DNA of 64,000 bases from Campylobacter concisus (GTDB taxonomy: Bacteria > Campylobacterota > Campylobacteria > Campylobacterales > Campylobacteraceae): NCBI RefSeq assembly GCF_015229955.1, contig NZ_JAAKYZ010000005.1:52947-116946 (forward strand), in the 5' to 3' direction. How positions within the stretch are numbered: position 1 is the stretch's first letter; every line of letters starts with the position of its first letter. The translations under genes and the position numbers were made by a program. This document shows, piece after piece, positions 1 to 8,749 of the stretch. The notes below the pieces were generated by a model, which ran no database searches, had not been told where the DNA came from, and saw nothing but the letters and a program-made list of their open reading frames with translations.

Positions 1-183
1 TTTCAAAAGCTACTGCTTGTAAAAATTTTTGTTTTACTCGTAATGTGCCTTGTAACTTTTATCTCTGTTTTTAATGTCGTTATTTTAAAAAAGCCTGATC
101 CATTTGGTAAATTTTCACATTTAATAGCTCTAGTGCTTTGCCTGATAATGGTCATTTTAGCAAAAGTAATGTGGTGGGCTTAA
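1..183 (+). CDS. C-terminal end of a small membrane protein (5' cut by window)
   Basis: An open frame runs from the first base to a TAA at 181-183, giving 60 residues. It is very hydrophobic, with two likely membrane segments (about residues 5-27 and 41-57) separated by a short loop containing KKPDPFGK, and it ends in MWWA. The family cannot be named from this fragment. The start and any upstream operon lie outside the window. It converges on the polyphosphate kinase gene that follows. Confidence 0.6.
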   Translation, partial: FQKLLLVKIFVLLVMCLVTFISVFNVVILKKPDPFGKFSHLIALVLCLIMVILAKVMWWA

Positions 184-234
184 AAATTTAGCTAGCAAAT
201 CTAAGCAAATCGCCAGCTAGAAGTTAAAAGTGTT

Positions 235-1044
235 CTAATCGATACTCTTTAACTTATCTTTATTTAGCCCTTCTTCTATGCGCTTTATCTCTTCACTTCC
301 ATCTCTTACGACGTTTTTGTCAAATTCCAAGTAGTCATTTATCTTTTTTGGATATTCAACGTGACTTAGGATAAATTTAAAGACATTTAGCCTAGCTTCT
401 TTTTTGTTATCACTTGAGACAATGACCCATGGTGAAATGCTATTGTGAGAAGCAAGAAGCATCGAATATTTAGCGATAGAGTATTGATCCCAAAGCTCTT
501 GTGCTTTTTGATCAACGGGTGAAATTTTAAACTGCTTTAATGGATCATTTTGCCTCTCTTTGAAGCGTTTTTTCTGCTCATCTTTTGTGATTGATAGATA
601 AATTTTAAAGAAAATTATGCCAGAGTTTATGATCATCTCTTCAAATTTTGGCACTTCACGTAAAAATTCCTTATGCTCTTCTTGCGTGCAAAAGCCCATT
701 ACCGGCTCAACGCCAGCTCTATTGTACCAGCTTCTATCAAAGATCACGATCTCTCCAGCACTTGGCAGATGAGTCACATATCTTTGAAAATACCACTGCG
801 TTTTTTCGACATCACTTGGCTTAGCAAGCGCTACTATACGGCAACCTCTTGGATTTAGATGCTCAGTTAGGCGTTTTATCGTTCCGCCTTTGCCGGCTGC
901 GTCGCGCCCTTCCATTAGCATGAGTACTCTAAGGCCTTTTTCTTTTACGTAATTTTGAAATTTTAAAAGTTCAATTTGAAGTAGTCTAAGCTCTTCCTCG
1001 TAGCCAAGTTTCTCACTTTTTTGGTGTTTTTTGTCTTTTGACAT
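235..1044 (-). CDS. ppk2: Polyphosphate kinase 2 (PPK2 family)
   Basis: A 269-aa cytosolic enzyme of the PPK2 family, which moves phosphate between polyphosphate and nucleoside di- or monophosphates. Visible motifs are the Walker A GRDAAGKGGTIKRL (about residues 46-59), the Walker B/lid segment FDRSWYNRAGVEPVMGF (about 102-118) and the conserved FKERQNDPLKQFKISPVD. Length fits a single-domain PPK2. The ATG at 1044 is preceded on the minus strand by AAAGGAG, which supports this start. It is divergent from dsbD; in C. jejuni the PPK2 gene Cj0604 also lies beside dsbD (remembered). Whether it prefers GDP, ADP or NMP cannot be read from the sequence. Confidence 0.93.
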   Translation of the reverse strand: MSKDKKHQKSEKLGYEEELRLLQIELLKFQNYVKEKGLRVLMLMEGRDAAGKGGTIKRLTEHLNPRGCRIVALAKPSDVEKTQWYFQRYVTHLPSAGEIVIFDRSWYNRAGVEPVMGFCTQEEHKEFLREVPKFEEMIINSGIIFFKIYLSITKDEQKKRFKERQNDPLKQFKISPVDQKAQELWDQYSIAKYSMLLASHNSISPWVIVSSDNKKEARLNVFKFILSHVEYPKKINDYLEFDKNVVRDGSEEIKRIEEGLNKDKLKSID

Positions 1045-1149
1045 CTTTGCTCCTTTAAAATTTCACATATTTTCACAATTTTACAATAAAATAGAATAAA
1101 TTTAAGAATTTAGACTAAAATCATCTTTTTTAATTTAGCAAGGATTAGT

Positions 1150-2880
1150 ATGTTTTTAAAATTTCTTTTTTCGCTTATTTTATTTGTGGGCTCACTTTTT
1201 GCTGAGGTTTTAGATGTTAGCAAAGCCTTTGTTTTAACTCCAAGCGTTGATAGTCAAAATGTTGAAGTGAAGTTTAACTTTGGTGAAAATATCTATCTTT
1301 ATAAAGAGAGTTTCGAGATTAAACTAGCTGGCAAAAAGATAAATGAGCTATTAAATTTGCCAAGTAGTGAAAATACGGGAGAATATGAAATTTATCCAAA
1401 AGATTTTTCGATTTTTATCCCATTAAATTTGGTAAAAGAAAATCTTTCAAATGGCAAAGCAATACTTGACATTAACTATCAAGGCTGTGCTAAAAACGGC
1501 ATTTGCTACCGTCCGCAAAGTAAAATTTATGAGATAACTGACCAAGCTGGAAAATTTAGCATCGCCACTTTTAAAAAAGAGCAAAAAAACGATGCCGACA
1601 GCTTTGCTGAAGAATTTTCTAGCGAGCAAGATATTGCAAATGGGCTTGGAGATAAAAATTTCTTTATCTCACTTCTTACTTTTTTTGGTTATGGTCTCTT
1701 GCTTTCACTAACACCTTGCGTCTTTCCGATGATACCGATACTTTCAAGCATAATCGTCTCAAAAGGTGCTAATTTAAATGCAAAAAAAGGCTTTTTACTA
1801 TCATTTATCTATGTTGTCGCGATGAGCCTAGCTTATGCACTAGCTGGAGTTGCAGCTAGCCTGCTTGGCTTTGGCATCGCAGGAGCTTTGCAAAATATCT
1901 ATGTGCTTGGCGCTTTTGCAGCCATTTTTGTCATTCTAAGCTTTAGCATGTTTGGATTTTATGATATAAAATTGCCAGCAAAATTTGAAAATTTGATAAG
2001 TAAAAAATCGCAAAATAGTTCAGGCTATGTTGGAATTTTTATTATGGGTTTTGCCTCAGCTCTCATCATATCACCTTGCGTAGCAGCACCATTAGCGGGC
2101 GCACTTCTTTATATTGCCCAAAGTGGAAATGTCTTTTATGGTGGCATTATGCTTTTTGCCATGGGGCTTGGCATGGGCGTGCCACTACTTATTATCGGGC
2201 TAAGCTCTGGAAAGCTCTTGCCAAAACCTGGTAGTTGGATGGATGAAGTGAAAAAATTCTTTGGTTTTTTGATGCTCATCATGGCAGTTTGGATCCTTGC
2301 GCGTGTGCTCGGAGAATTTTTTGAGCTATTAGGATATGGCATTATAGGCGTTTTTATGGCAGTTTATTTTGGGGCATTTGAAGTAGCAGAGCAAAGCTGG
2401 ACTAAGTTTAAAAAAGCGTTTTTTATCCTAGTTTTTATATATTCAGTTATGCTAATAGTTGGTTCATTTTTGGGCTCAAAGGAGGCTTTTTCTCCGCTTT
2501 CTGGACTAAATTTGGCAAAAAGTGATAGTGCGTTAAAATTTAATTCCGTTAAAAATTTAGATGAACTAAATGAGATAATAAAAAACTCAACCAAACCCGT
2601 TCTAGTAGATTTTTATGCTGATTGGTGTGCAAGCTGCAAAGAGATAGAAAAGATCACTTTTAAAGATAGTGATGTTATAGATGCTTTGGCAAATTTTGCA
2701 CTTATTCGTATCGATGTAACAAATGGTGGATCACAAAATGATGAGATGCTAAGAAATTTTGGGCTTATTGATCCGCCTGCGCTTTTGTTATTTAATGGTG
2801 GCGATGAGCTAAAATTTCTTAGAACTATCGGTTTTATAGATGCTAAAAATTTTCTAGCAAAGCTTGAAAAAATTAAATAA
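1150..2880 (+). CDS. dsbD: Thiol:disulfide interchange protein DsbD
   Basis: A 576-aa inner-membrane protein that carries electrons from cytosolic thioredoxin to periplasmic thiol oxidoreductases. It has a signal peptide (about 1-18), then the periplasmic alpha domain with the cysteine pair in GCAKNGICYRP (about 113-123). About eight membrane helices follow, with the paired cysteines in TPCVFPMIP and SPCVAAPLAGAL. The C-terminal thioredoxin-like domain carries YADWCASCKE (about 488-497). All three redox modules are present, so it looks functional. A likely -10 TAAAAT lies at 1116-1121. Its 3' end overlaps the convergent nth gene by 8 bases. Confidence 0.95.
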   Translation: MFLKFLFSLILFVGSLFAEVLDVSKAFVLTPSVDSQNVEVKFNFGENIYLYKESFEIKLAGKKINELLNLPSSENTGEYEIYPKDFSIFIPLNLVKENLSNGKAILDINYQGCAKNGICYRPQSKIYEITDQAGKFSIATFKKEQKNDADSFAEEFSSEQDIANGLGDKNFFISLLTFFGYGLLLSLTPCVFPMIPILSSIIVSKGANLNAKKGFLLSFIYVVAMSLAYALAGVAASLLGFGIAGALQNIYVLGAFAAIFVILSFSMFGFYDIKLPAKFENLISKKSQNSSGYVGIFIMGFASALIISPCVAAPLAGALLYIAQSGNVFYGGIMLFAMGLGMGVPLLIIGLSSGKLLPKPGSWMDEVKKFFGFLMLIMAVWILARVLGEFFELLGYGIIGVFMAVYFGAFEVAEQSWTKFKKAFFILVFIYSVMLIVGSFLGSKEAFSPLSGLNLAKSDSALKFNSVKNLDELNEIIKNSTKPVLVDFYADWCASCKEIEKITFKDSDVIDALANFALIRIDVTNGGSQNDEMLRNFGLIDPPALLLFNGGDELKFLRTIGFIDAKNFLAKLEKIK

Positions 2881-3505
2881 TCTTGTCCTTGCTGTTACAA
2901 AGATCATTTAAGATACACTCATGGCAAAGCGGCTTTTTGGCTTTACAGGTGTAACGTCCAAAGAGCACCATGGCTTGATGAAGCTTGCCAAGATCTGTTT
3001 TAAAGGCATGGCTAAGATCAGCTTCAGTAGCTTCTGGCGTTTTTGCATGGCTAAGATCAAGTCTGTGCGCCACTCTAAAAACGTGCGTATCAACGGCCAT
3101 TACATTTGCATTTGTAGCCTCTAAAAGCACTACGTGAGCGGTCTTTTGCCCAACTCCAGCAAGGGCTTTTAGCTTCTCTTCATCAAGTGGAATTTCTCCG
3201 TTATAGAGCTCAACCACGCTGTTTGCCATTTTGATCAAATTTACTGCTTTGTTGTTAAAAAAGCTGCATGAGTTTATCATAAGTTTTAAGCTGGCTAAAT
3301 TTGCACTAGCTAGCTCATAGACATCTTTATACGCTTCAAATAAAGCCGGAGTTATTAAATTTACTCTTTTATCAGTGCACTGGGCTGAGAGCATGACACA
3401 GACAAGTAGCTCATACAAATTTCTAAATTTAAGCTCGCTTTTAGCGTCTTTAAACTCTTCTAGAAGTCTTCTTTTTATCTCTAAAATATCTTTTTTTGTT
3501 CTCAT
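2873..3505 (-). CDS. nth: Endonuclease III (DNA glycosylase/AP lyase)
   Basis: A 210-aa base-excision-repair enzyme that removes oxidised pyrimidines and cleaves at the abasic site. The helix-hairpin-helix LAGVGQKTAHVVL carries the catalytic lysine (about 119-131), followed by the catalytic aspartate in AVDTHVFRVAHRL. The C-terminal iron-sulfur loop has the exact C-X6-C-X2-C-X5-C spacing (CKAKKPLCHECILNDLC). Size matches the family. It is tail-to-tail with dsbD and divergent from peb4; in C. jejuni nth (Cj0595c) sits next to peb4 in the same way (remembered). Confidence 0.96.
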   Translation of the reverse strand: MRTKKDILEIKRRLLEEFKDAKSELKFRNLYELLVCVMLSAQCTDKRVNLITPALFEAYKDVYELASANLASLKLMINSCSFFNNKAVNLIKMANSVVELYNGEIPLDEEKLKALAGVGQKTAHVVLLEATNANVMAVDTHVFRVAHRLDLSHAKTPEATEADLSHAFKTDLGKLHQAMVLFGRYTCKAKKPLCHECILNDLCNSKDKII

Positions 3506-3561
3506 TTTCGTATTTTACCTTATTTTCTTAAGTTAAATGAAAAGTTATCGCTTTATTTGAT

Positions 3562-3567
3562 ATAATC
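3562..3567 (+). promoter_or_regulatory. Sigma-70 -10 element for peb4
   Basis: TATAAT in the context TTTGATATAATCTTG, 33 bases before the peb4 start and after a T-rich stretch. This is the extended -10 style typical of Campylobacter vegetative promoters, which have no clear -35 box. Confidence 0.65.
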
Positions 3568-3600
3568 TTGCCCATAAAATCAATTTTTTAAAGGATTTAT

Positions 3601-4419
3601 ATGAAAAAATTTTTGTTTCCAGCAGTTTTAAGTTTAGCAGCGGCTGTTACTCTAAATGCAGCAGTAGTTGCAACAGTTGATGGTGATGCTATAAGCGATA
3701 GCGATATTTCAAGCCTTTTATCAGCAGCTATGCCAGGATTTGACGCTAGTAAGCTTCAACCAAATGAGAAAAAACGTATAATCGACGATCTAATAAATAG
3801 AAAACTTCTTTTAAAAGATGCTAAGTCAAGCGGTATCGAAAAAGATGTAGAGTACATCAAAGCTGTAAAAGCAGCGCAAGAAGGTATCGCAGTTGAGCTT
3901 TATATGAGAAAGCTTTTTGACGGCATAAAAGTAAGTGATAATGAGCTAAAAGATTTTTACAACAAAAACAAAGCTAGCATGAACCAACCAGCTCAAGCAA
4001 AAGCAAGGCATATCCTAGTTGAAGATGAAAAAACAGCAAACGACATCATCGCTCAACTTAAAAATTTAAAAGGTGAGGCGCTAACAAAGAAATTTGCAGA
4101 GCTAGCAAGCCAAAAATCAATCGACAAAGGCTCAGCAGCACATGGTGGCGCGCTTGGCTGGTTTGGTCAAAGCCAAATGGTAAAACCTTTTGCAGACGCA
4201 GCATTTTCAATGGCTAATGGCACAGTTTCAACTAAGCCAGTTAAAACTCAGTTTGGTTACCATGTTATTTTGAAAGAAGATGGCAAAGCTGCTGGCACTG
4301 TAAGCTTTGAACAAGCAAAACCAGAGATCGAGCAAGCTGTTAAAATGGAGAAATTCCAAGCTGCTGTTAGACAAAAAAGTGAAGCTCTACGCCAAAAAGC
4401 AAAGATAGAATATAAGTAA
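3601..4419 (+). CDS. peb4: PEB4-type periplasmic peptidyl-prolyl isomerase/chaperone
   Basis: A 272-aa SurA/PpiC-like protein. The signal peptide is about residues 1-20, ending LNAA. An N-terminal helical chaperone region (about 25-125) is followed by a parvulin domain that starts at [10 protein letters not shown] (about 135) and contains [13 protein letters not shown] and TQFGYHVI. A short helical tail follows. In C. jejuni, PEB4 (Cj0596) assists outer-membrane protein folding and adhesion. RBS AAAGGA lies at 3590-3595. fba begins 15 bases downstream, as in C. jejuni, so the two are probably co-transcribed. Confidence 0.93.
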   Translation: MKKFLFPAVLSLAAAVTLNAAVVATVDGDAISDSDISSLLSAAMPGFDASKLQPNEKKRIIDDLINRKLLLKDAKSSGIEKDVEYIKAVKAAQEGIAVELYMRKLFDGIKVSDNELKDFYNKNKASMNQPAQAKARHILVEDEKTANDIIAQLKNLKGEALTKKFAELASQKSIDKGSAAHGGALGWFGQSQMVKPFADAAFSMANGTVSTKPVKTQFGYHVILKEDGKAAGTVSFEQAKPEIEQAVKMEKFQAAVRQKSEALRQKAKIEYK

Positions 4420-4434
4420 AATTTGGAGGATAAA

Positions 4435-5499
4435 ATGGGCGTTTTAGATATCGTAAAACCTGGTGTTTTAAGCGGAGATGATGTAACAAAACTTTATGCT
4501 TATGCCAAAGAGCAAGGTTTTGCAATACCTGCTGTAAATGTCGTAGGCAGCGACTCAGTAAATGCTGTTTTAGAAGCGGCAAAGGTTGCTAACTCGCCTG
4601 TTATCGTTCAGTTTAGTAATGGCGGTGCAGGTTTTTACGCTGGTAAAGCCTGCGAAAACGCTGCCGTTCTTGGTGCGATCGCTGGAGCAAAGCATGTTCA
4701 TTTGCTTGCCAAGGCTTACGGTGTACCAGTCATTTTACACACTGACCATGCCGCTAGAAAGCTTTTGCCTTGGATAGATGAGCTAGTAAAAGCAAGCCAT
4801 GAGTATAAAAAAACTCACGGTGTGCCACTTTTTAGCTCTCACATGCTTGATCTTAGTGAAGAGAATATCAACGAAAATTTAAGCACGTGCGAGAAGTATC
4901 TAAAAGAGCTTAGCGAGCTTGGCATCAGCTTAGAAATCGAGCTAGGCGTCACTGGAGGCGAAGAAGATGGCGTAGATAACACAAGCGTTGATAACGCACT
5001 TCTTTACACTCAGCCAGAGGACGTCGCGCTTGCTTATGAAAGACTAAGTAAGATAAGCGATAAATTTAGCATCGCAGCTAGTTTTGGCAACGTCCATGGT
5101 GTCTATAAACCAGGCAATGTCGTGCTAAGACCAGAAATTCTTAAAAACTCACAAGCCTATGTCGCTAAGAAATTTAACACAAAAAGCGATAAGCCAGTAA
5201 ATTTTGTATTTCACGGCGGAAGTGGCAGCGAGCTAAAAGATATCAAAAATGCTGTAAGTTACGGCGTTATTAAGATGAACATTGACACCGATACTCAGTG
5301 GGCATTTTGGGACGGTGTGCGTGAGTATGAGGCTAAAAATAGAGCATACTTGCAAGGTCAGATCGGCAATCCAGAGGGCGAAGATAAGCCAAATAAAAAA
5401 TACTACGATCCAAGGAAATGGCTAAGAAGTGGCGAGGAGAGCATGGTTAAGCGTCTTCAGACTGCTTTTAGCGACTTAAACTGCCTAAATAGGAACTAA
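4435..5499 (+). CDS. fba: Class II fructose-bisphosphate aldolase
   Basis: A 354-aa zinc-dependent aldolase that cleaves or makes fructose 1,6-bisphosphate; Campylobacter uses it mainly in gluconeogenesis. Family signatures include PAVNVVGSDSVNAVLEAA near the N-terminus, the zinc-binding HTDHAARK (about 104-111), ELGVTGGEEDGVDN, NVHGVYKPGNV and the phosphate-binding FHGGSGS. I place the start at ATG 4435 because TTGGAGGA lies just before it. An in-frame TTG at 4423 would put that ribosome site inside the gene. It follows peb4 closely and precedes the motor-like pair. Confidence 0.95.
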   Translation: MGVLDIVKPGVLSGDDVTKLYAYAKEQGFAIPAVNVVGSDSVNAVLEAAKVANSPVIVQFSNGGAGFYAGKACENAAVLGAIAGAKHVHLLAKAYGVPVILHTDHAARKLLPWIDELVKASHEYKKTHGVPLFSSHMLDLSEENINENLSTCEKYLKELSELGISLEIELGVTGGEEDGVDNTSVDNALLYTQPEDVALAYERLSKISDKFSIAASFGNVHGVYKPGNVVLRPEILKNSQAYVAKKFNTKSDKPVNFVFHGGSGSELKDIKNAVSYGVIKMNIDTDTQWAFWDGVREYEAKNRAYLQGQIGNPEGEDKPNKKYYDPRKWLRSGEESMVKRLQTAFSDLNCLNRN

Positions 5500-5503
5500 T
5501 CCT

Positions 5504-6817
5504 ATGCAAAATCAAAATGATTTTAGTGAGCTAAGCGTGCCAAAAGAGCGCCAAGCTCACTCTTTCTTTGTCTTTTTTAAAGTTATCTTTATCCCTTTAG
5601 CTATCTACATCTTGGCGATACTAGCGTATCTTGGCGTTATAAATTTTCAGATGAAGCTTCACACCATCGTGATGATGGGCGTTATACTCTTTGTCGCTTT
5701 TATCTTTTCACGCCACAGCGCCTTGGTAGCTTACTCAAATTTCTTAGCAAATGCCAAAGAGTACAAGATAAGGCTAAAAGAATTTATTATCTCGCATCTC
5801 TTTGAAATTTCAAGCGTCAAAAAGGCAAACGCTAAATTTGAAGATTTTTTCGAGAGTTATACAAGAAATTTTAGAAATGACAACCTAGCAAACATCGGCC
5901 AAGCAGTCTTTCCTATGCTTGGAATTTTGGGCACATTTATCAGTATTGCTATCTCGATGCCAAGCTTTAGCTCAAGTACTGCAAACGGCCTTGAAAAAGA
6001 GATCGCTATACTGCTAAACGGCGTGGCTACGGCGTTTTATGTATCGATTTACGGCATATTTTTAGCGCTTTGGTGGATGTTTTTTGAAAAGATCGGCATT
6101 AGTAAATTTGAGAAATTTTACAGCGAGCAAAAAGAGCTAAGCCGTGAGTTTTTCTGGCAGGAAAATGAGCTAAATGCAAATTTCATGAAAGCAAGTGTAG
6201 GCTACTTTAAAGACAGTCACGACGCCTTTAAAATGGTGCTTGACGATAAATTTGTAAGAAATTTAAATGAGCAAGTAAATGAAAAATTTGACAGACTAAA
6301 AGAGCTTTGCGAGGTTGAGAAAAATATCATCAATCAAAGCAAGGCCGAGCTTAGCGCGAACCTTAAAATGCTAAATGAAGCTAGCCTAAAACAAGATGAA
6401 TTTGTAAAAATCCACTCTGATATGCTAAAGGCAGTAAGCGCATTTTCTAATGCTTTTAAAGATATGGAGGTCAAAATTTTAACCGAGCATGCAAAGCTTG
6501 GTGAAATTTTTAGCAGAAATTTAAATGCCACAAAAGAGAGCCAGCTTAAATTTGAGCAGACTATAAAGAGTTTTGACAAGGTTTTAAGAGAATTTTCTCT
6601 TTCTTTGATGAAAGAGCAAAACGACGCACTAAAGGCATTTAGAGCCTCGCTCGTGGAGAGTGCGACGATATTTAAGGCGGCATATGAGCAAGAGGGCAGG
6701 AGCTTGGAGCGTGAAAAAGAGCGTGAGAGCTTGATAGCTGAGCTTAAGAAAAACATAGACGAGATCGATAAAGAAGCAAATTCTGTAATAGAAAAAATTG
6801 AAAATCTAGTGCAATGA
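5504..6817 (+). CDS. MotA/TolQ/ExbB-like membrane protein with long coiled-coil tail (ZorA-like)
   Basis: A 437-aa protein. Two N-terminal membrane helices (about 22-70) are followed by a cytoplasmic segment. A second helix pair (about 140-215) carries FPMLGILGTFISIAISMP and GVATAFYVSIYGIFLALWW, the GTF and ion-path pattern of MotA/TolQ/ExbB stators. The last 200 residues are charged, helical and coiled-coil-like. The next gene overlaps by 4 bases and encodes a MotB-like partner, so the pair probably forms an ion-driven complex. Topology and partner resemble ZorA of Zorya defence, but ZorC, ZorD or ZorE genes are absent. It corresponds in position to Cj0598 of C. jejuni (remembered), whose function I do not know. 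Confidence 0.75.
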   Translation: MQNQNDFSELSVPKERQAHSFFVFFKVIFIPLAIYILAILAYLGVINFQMKLHTIVMMGVILFVAFIFSRHSALVAYSNFLANAKEYKIRLKEFIISHLFEISSVKKANAKFEDFFESYTRNFRNDNLANIGQAVFPMLGILGTFISIAISMPSFSSSTANGLEKEIAILLNGVATAFYVSIYGIFLALWWMFFEKIGISKFEKFYSEQKELSREFFWQENELNANFMKASVGYFKDSHDAFKMVLDDKFVRNLNEQVNEKFDRLKELCEVEKNIINQSKAELSANLKMLNEASLKQDEFVKIHSDMLKAVSAFSNAFKDMEVKILTEHAKLGEIFSRNLNATKESQLKFEQTIKSFDKVLREFSLSLMKEQNDALKAFRASLVESATIFKAAYEQEGRSLEREKERESLIAELKKNIDEIDKEANSVIEKIENLVQ

Positions 6818-7905
6818 AAATAAACAAAAATAACGAAGATCAATCAAGCTTTTGGGTTTCGTACGCGGACTTGATGGCGGGTCTGCTCTTTGTTTTTATG
6901 CTACTTATCGGCGCTGTCGTCGTAAAATACGTCCTAACTCAAAACACCCTTGAAAATAAAGAGCAAGCCATCATCACAGCTTTAGCAAATTTAAAAGACG
7001 CCCAGGGCAAGAATTTTACCCTCGAAGAGCTAAATGACGCCCTAAAAAGCGAGCTTTCAAAGATAAGCGACGAAAATATAAATTTAAAAAAGTCAAATGA
7101 AATTTTTGTCATCCAAATAGATGCCCTAAAAGAAAAACTAGCCCAGCTCATAGAGCAAAACAAAGATGCGAACGCGAGCATAAAAGAGCTAAATGCTAGC
7201 ATTTTTGATCTAAATCAAAAAATGATCGTGCTAAATGATGAAATTTCATCAAAAGATAGAGCGCTTAGTGATGCAAACGAAAGCAGTGAGAAAAATTTAG
7301 CCAAGATCGCATTTTTGCTCGAGCAAGTAAGCAAAAAAGAGGCTAGATATGACGAGCTTTTAAGGGACTTAAACGTCACTCGTGACAGGGTAAAAAATTT
7401 AACCGGTATCAGAGTAAAAGTGATCTCGGCCTTAAAGGATAGGCTAGGCTCAAGCATCGAGATCGATCCAAACTCAGGTGCGTTAAAGCTTAGCTCCTCA
7501 GTACTTTTTGATAAAGGTAGCGCGGTCCTAAAAGAAGAGGTCAAAGAGGAGTTAAAAGCCACGCTTAGTAAGTATTTTGACGTGCTTTTAAACGATAAAG
7601 AGATCGCCTCAAACATCGATCAGATAATAATCGAAGGCTTTACGGATAGCGATGGAAGCTATATTTATAACCTAGAGCTTTCACAAAAAAGAGCTTACGC
7701 AGTGATGGAATTTATAAATTCATTTAGTGACGATACTCGACTTAGAAAGCTGCTTGTCGCAAGCGGACGAAGCTACAATGAGCTAGTTTTTAAAGACGGA
7801 GCCGAGGACAAGGACGCTTCAAGGCGCATCGAGATCAAATTTTCACTCTCAAATAAAGAGGCTATCAACGAGATAGAGAAATTTTTGGAGTTTAAGGGTG
7901 ATTGA
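6814..7905 (+). CDS. MotB/ZorB-like protein with OmpA-type peptidoglycan-binding domain
   Basis: A 363-aa single-pass membrane protein. The short N-terminus leads into WVSYADLMAGLLFVFMLL (about 14-31). The aspartate of SYADL sits where the proton-carrying Asp of MotB and ZorB lies. A long coiled coil spans about 50-195. An OmpA/MotB domain spans about 220-350, with SSVLFDKGSAVLK, IIIEGFTDSDGSY and LSQKRAYAVMEFI. Its start overlaps the MotA-like gene (ATGA), implying translational coupling. The domain order matches ZorB and flagellar MotB, but no flagellar motor genes adjoin. It is the positional equivalent of Cj0599 (remembered). Confidence 0.78.
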   Translation: MKINKNNEDQSSFWVSYADLMAGLLFVFMLLIGAVVVKYVLTQNTLENKEQAIITALANLKDAQGKNFTLEELNDALKSELSKISDENINLKKSNEIFVIQIDALKEKLAQLIEQNKDANASIKELNASIFDLNQKMIVLNDEISSKDRALSDANESSEKNLAKIAFLLEQVSKKEARYDELLRDLNVTRDRVKNLTGIRVKVISALKDRLGSSIEIDPNSGALKLSSSVLFDKGSAVLKEEVKEELKATLSKYFDVLLNDKEIASNIDQIIIEGFTDSDGSYIYNLELSQKRAYAVMEFINSFSDDTRLRKLLVASGRSYNELVFKDGAEDKDASRRIEIKFSLSNKEAINEIEKFLEFKGD

Positions 7906-8749
7906 TAAAATTTGCTTAAGAGGGCGAGAATTTTGGCTTTTAAGAGATGATCTGCTAGGTAAGTTTAACGGCAATAAAGCAAGAAAGCTAGAGTATTTTC
8001 TAAAGGCCGATCTTAGCGGCATCAAAGCCATCGTATCTCACGGCTCAAGCCAGTCAAATGCGATGTATAGTCTAAGTCTTTTTGCCAAGCTAAAGGGGCT
8101 TAAATTTTACTATGTCGTCTCTCATCTAAGCTCAAATTTAGAGCAAGATCCAGTTGGAAATTTCAAATTTGCACTTGAAAATGGTATGGAAATTTTTGTG
8201 AAAGAGGAGCGTGAGAAATTTGCTAAAGAGCTTGCAAAGAGCCAAAATGCACTTTTTATAAACGAGGGCGTGGCACAAAGTGAGGCTGAGCTTGGCTTTA
8301 TCACGCAGGCAAATGAGATAAATGAGTGGAGCAAAAAAAGCGGCATAAGGCCCGATATATTTTTGCCATCAGGCACAGGTACAAGTGCATGCTATCTGGC
8401 AAAGCATACCGATCTTAGGGTTTTTACAACTCCTTGCGTAGGAGATAGCGACTATCTAAAAAAGCAAATTTATGAGCTAGACAAAAATAGTAAGGTGCAA
8501 ATTTTAAATCCCCCAAAGAAGTATCATTTTGGAAATTTATATAAAGAGCTTTATGAGATTTGGCTAGAGGTTTGCAAAAGCGGCGTGGAATTTGACCTAG
8601 TGTATGACCCTGTTGGCTTTATCACGCTTTTTGCAAATTTAGATAAGTTTGGAGCTGAAATTTTATATATCCACCAGGGCGGAATTTTAGGTAACATTAC
8701 ACAAAGACAAAGATACGAGAGAAAATTAAAATTAAAGGAGCATAAATGA
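7898..8749 (+). CDS. PLP-dependent ACC deaminase/D-cysteine desulfhydrase family protein
   Basis: A 283-aa fold-type II PLP enzyme. LRDDLLGKFNGNKARKLEY (about 14-32) holds the lysine that binds PLP in this family. SHGSSQSNAMYSL is the substrate-binding segment, and FLPSGTGTSACYLA is the phosphate-binding loop. Family members deaminate 1-aminocyclopropane carboxylate or desulfurise D-cysteine; the substrate here is not determined. At about 280 residues it is shorter than typical members (about 330). The start is GTG, overlapping the ZorB-like gene by 8 bases. Its stop overlaps the hisD start (ATGA), so fba to hisD may be one transcript. Confidence 0.75.
   Translation: MIDKICLRGREFWLLRDDLLGKFNGNKARKLEYFLKADLSGIKAIVSHGSSQSNAMYSLSLFAKLKGLKFYYVVSHLSSNLEQDPVGNFKFALENGMEIFVKEEREKFAKELAKSQNALFINEGVAQSEAELGFITQANEINEWSKKSGIRPDIFLPSGTGTSACYLAKHTDLRVFTTPCVGDSDYLKKQIYELDKNSKVQILNPPKKYHFGNLYKELYEIWLEVCKSGVEFDLVYDPVGFITLFANLDKFGAEILYIHQGGILGNITQRQRYERKLKLKEHK

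Noticed and set aside
6334..7616. Long serine/phenylalanine-rich minus-strand frames under the MotA/MotB-like pair
   Set aside because: They are antisense to coiled-coil Lys/Glu codons of the real genes; composition is unlike any protein and no start signals are present.
5504..7905. Complete Zorya defence system
   Set aside because: Only ZorA- and ZorB-like genes are present. The next gene is a PLP enzyme followed by hisD; no ZorC, ZorD helicase/nuclease or ZorE HNH gene is found.
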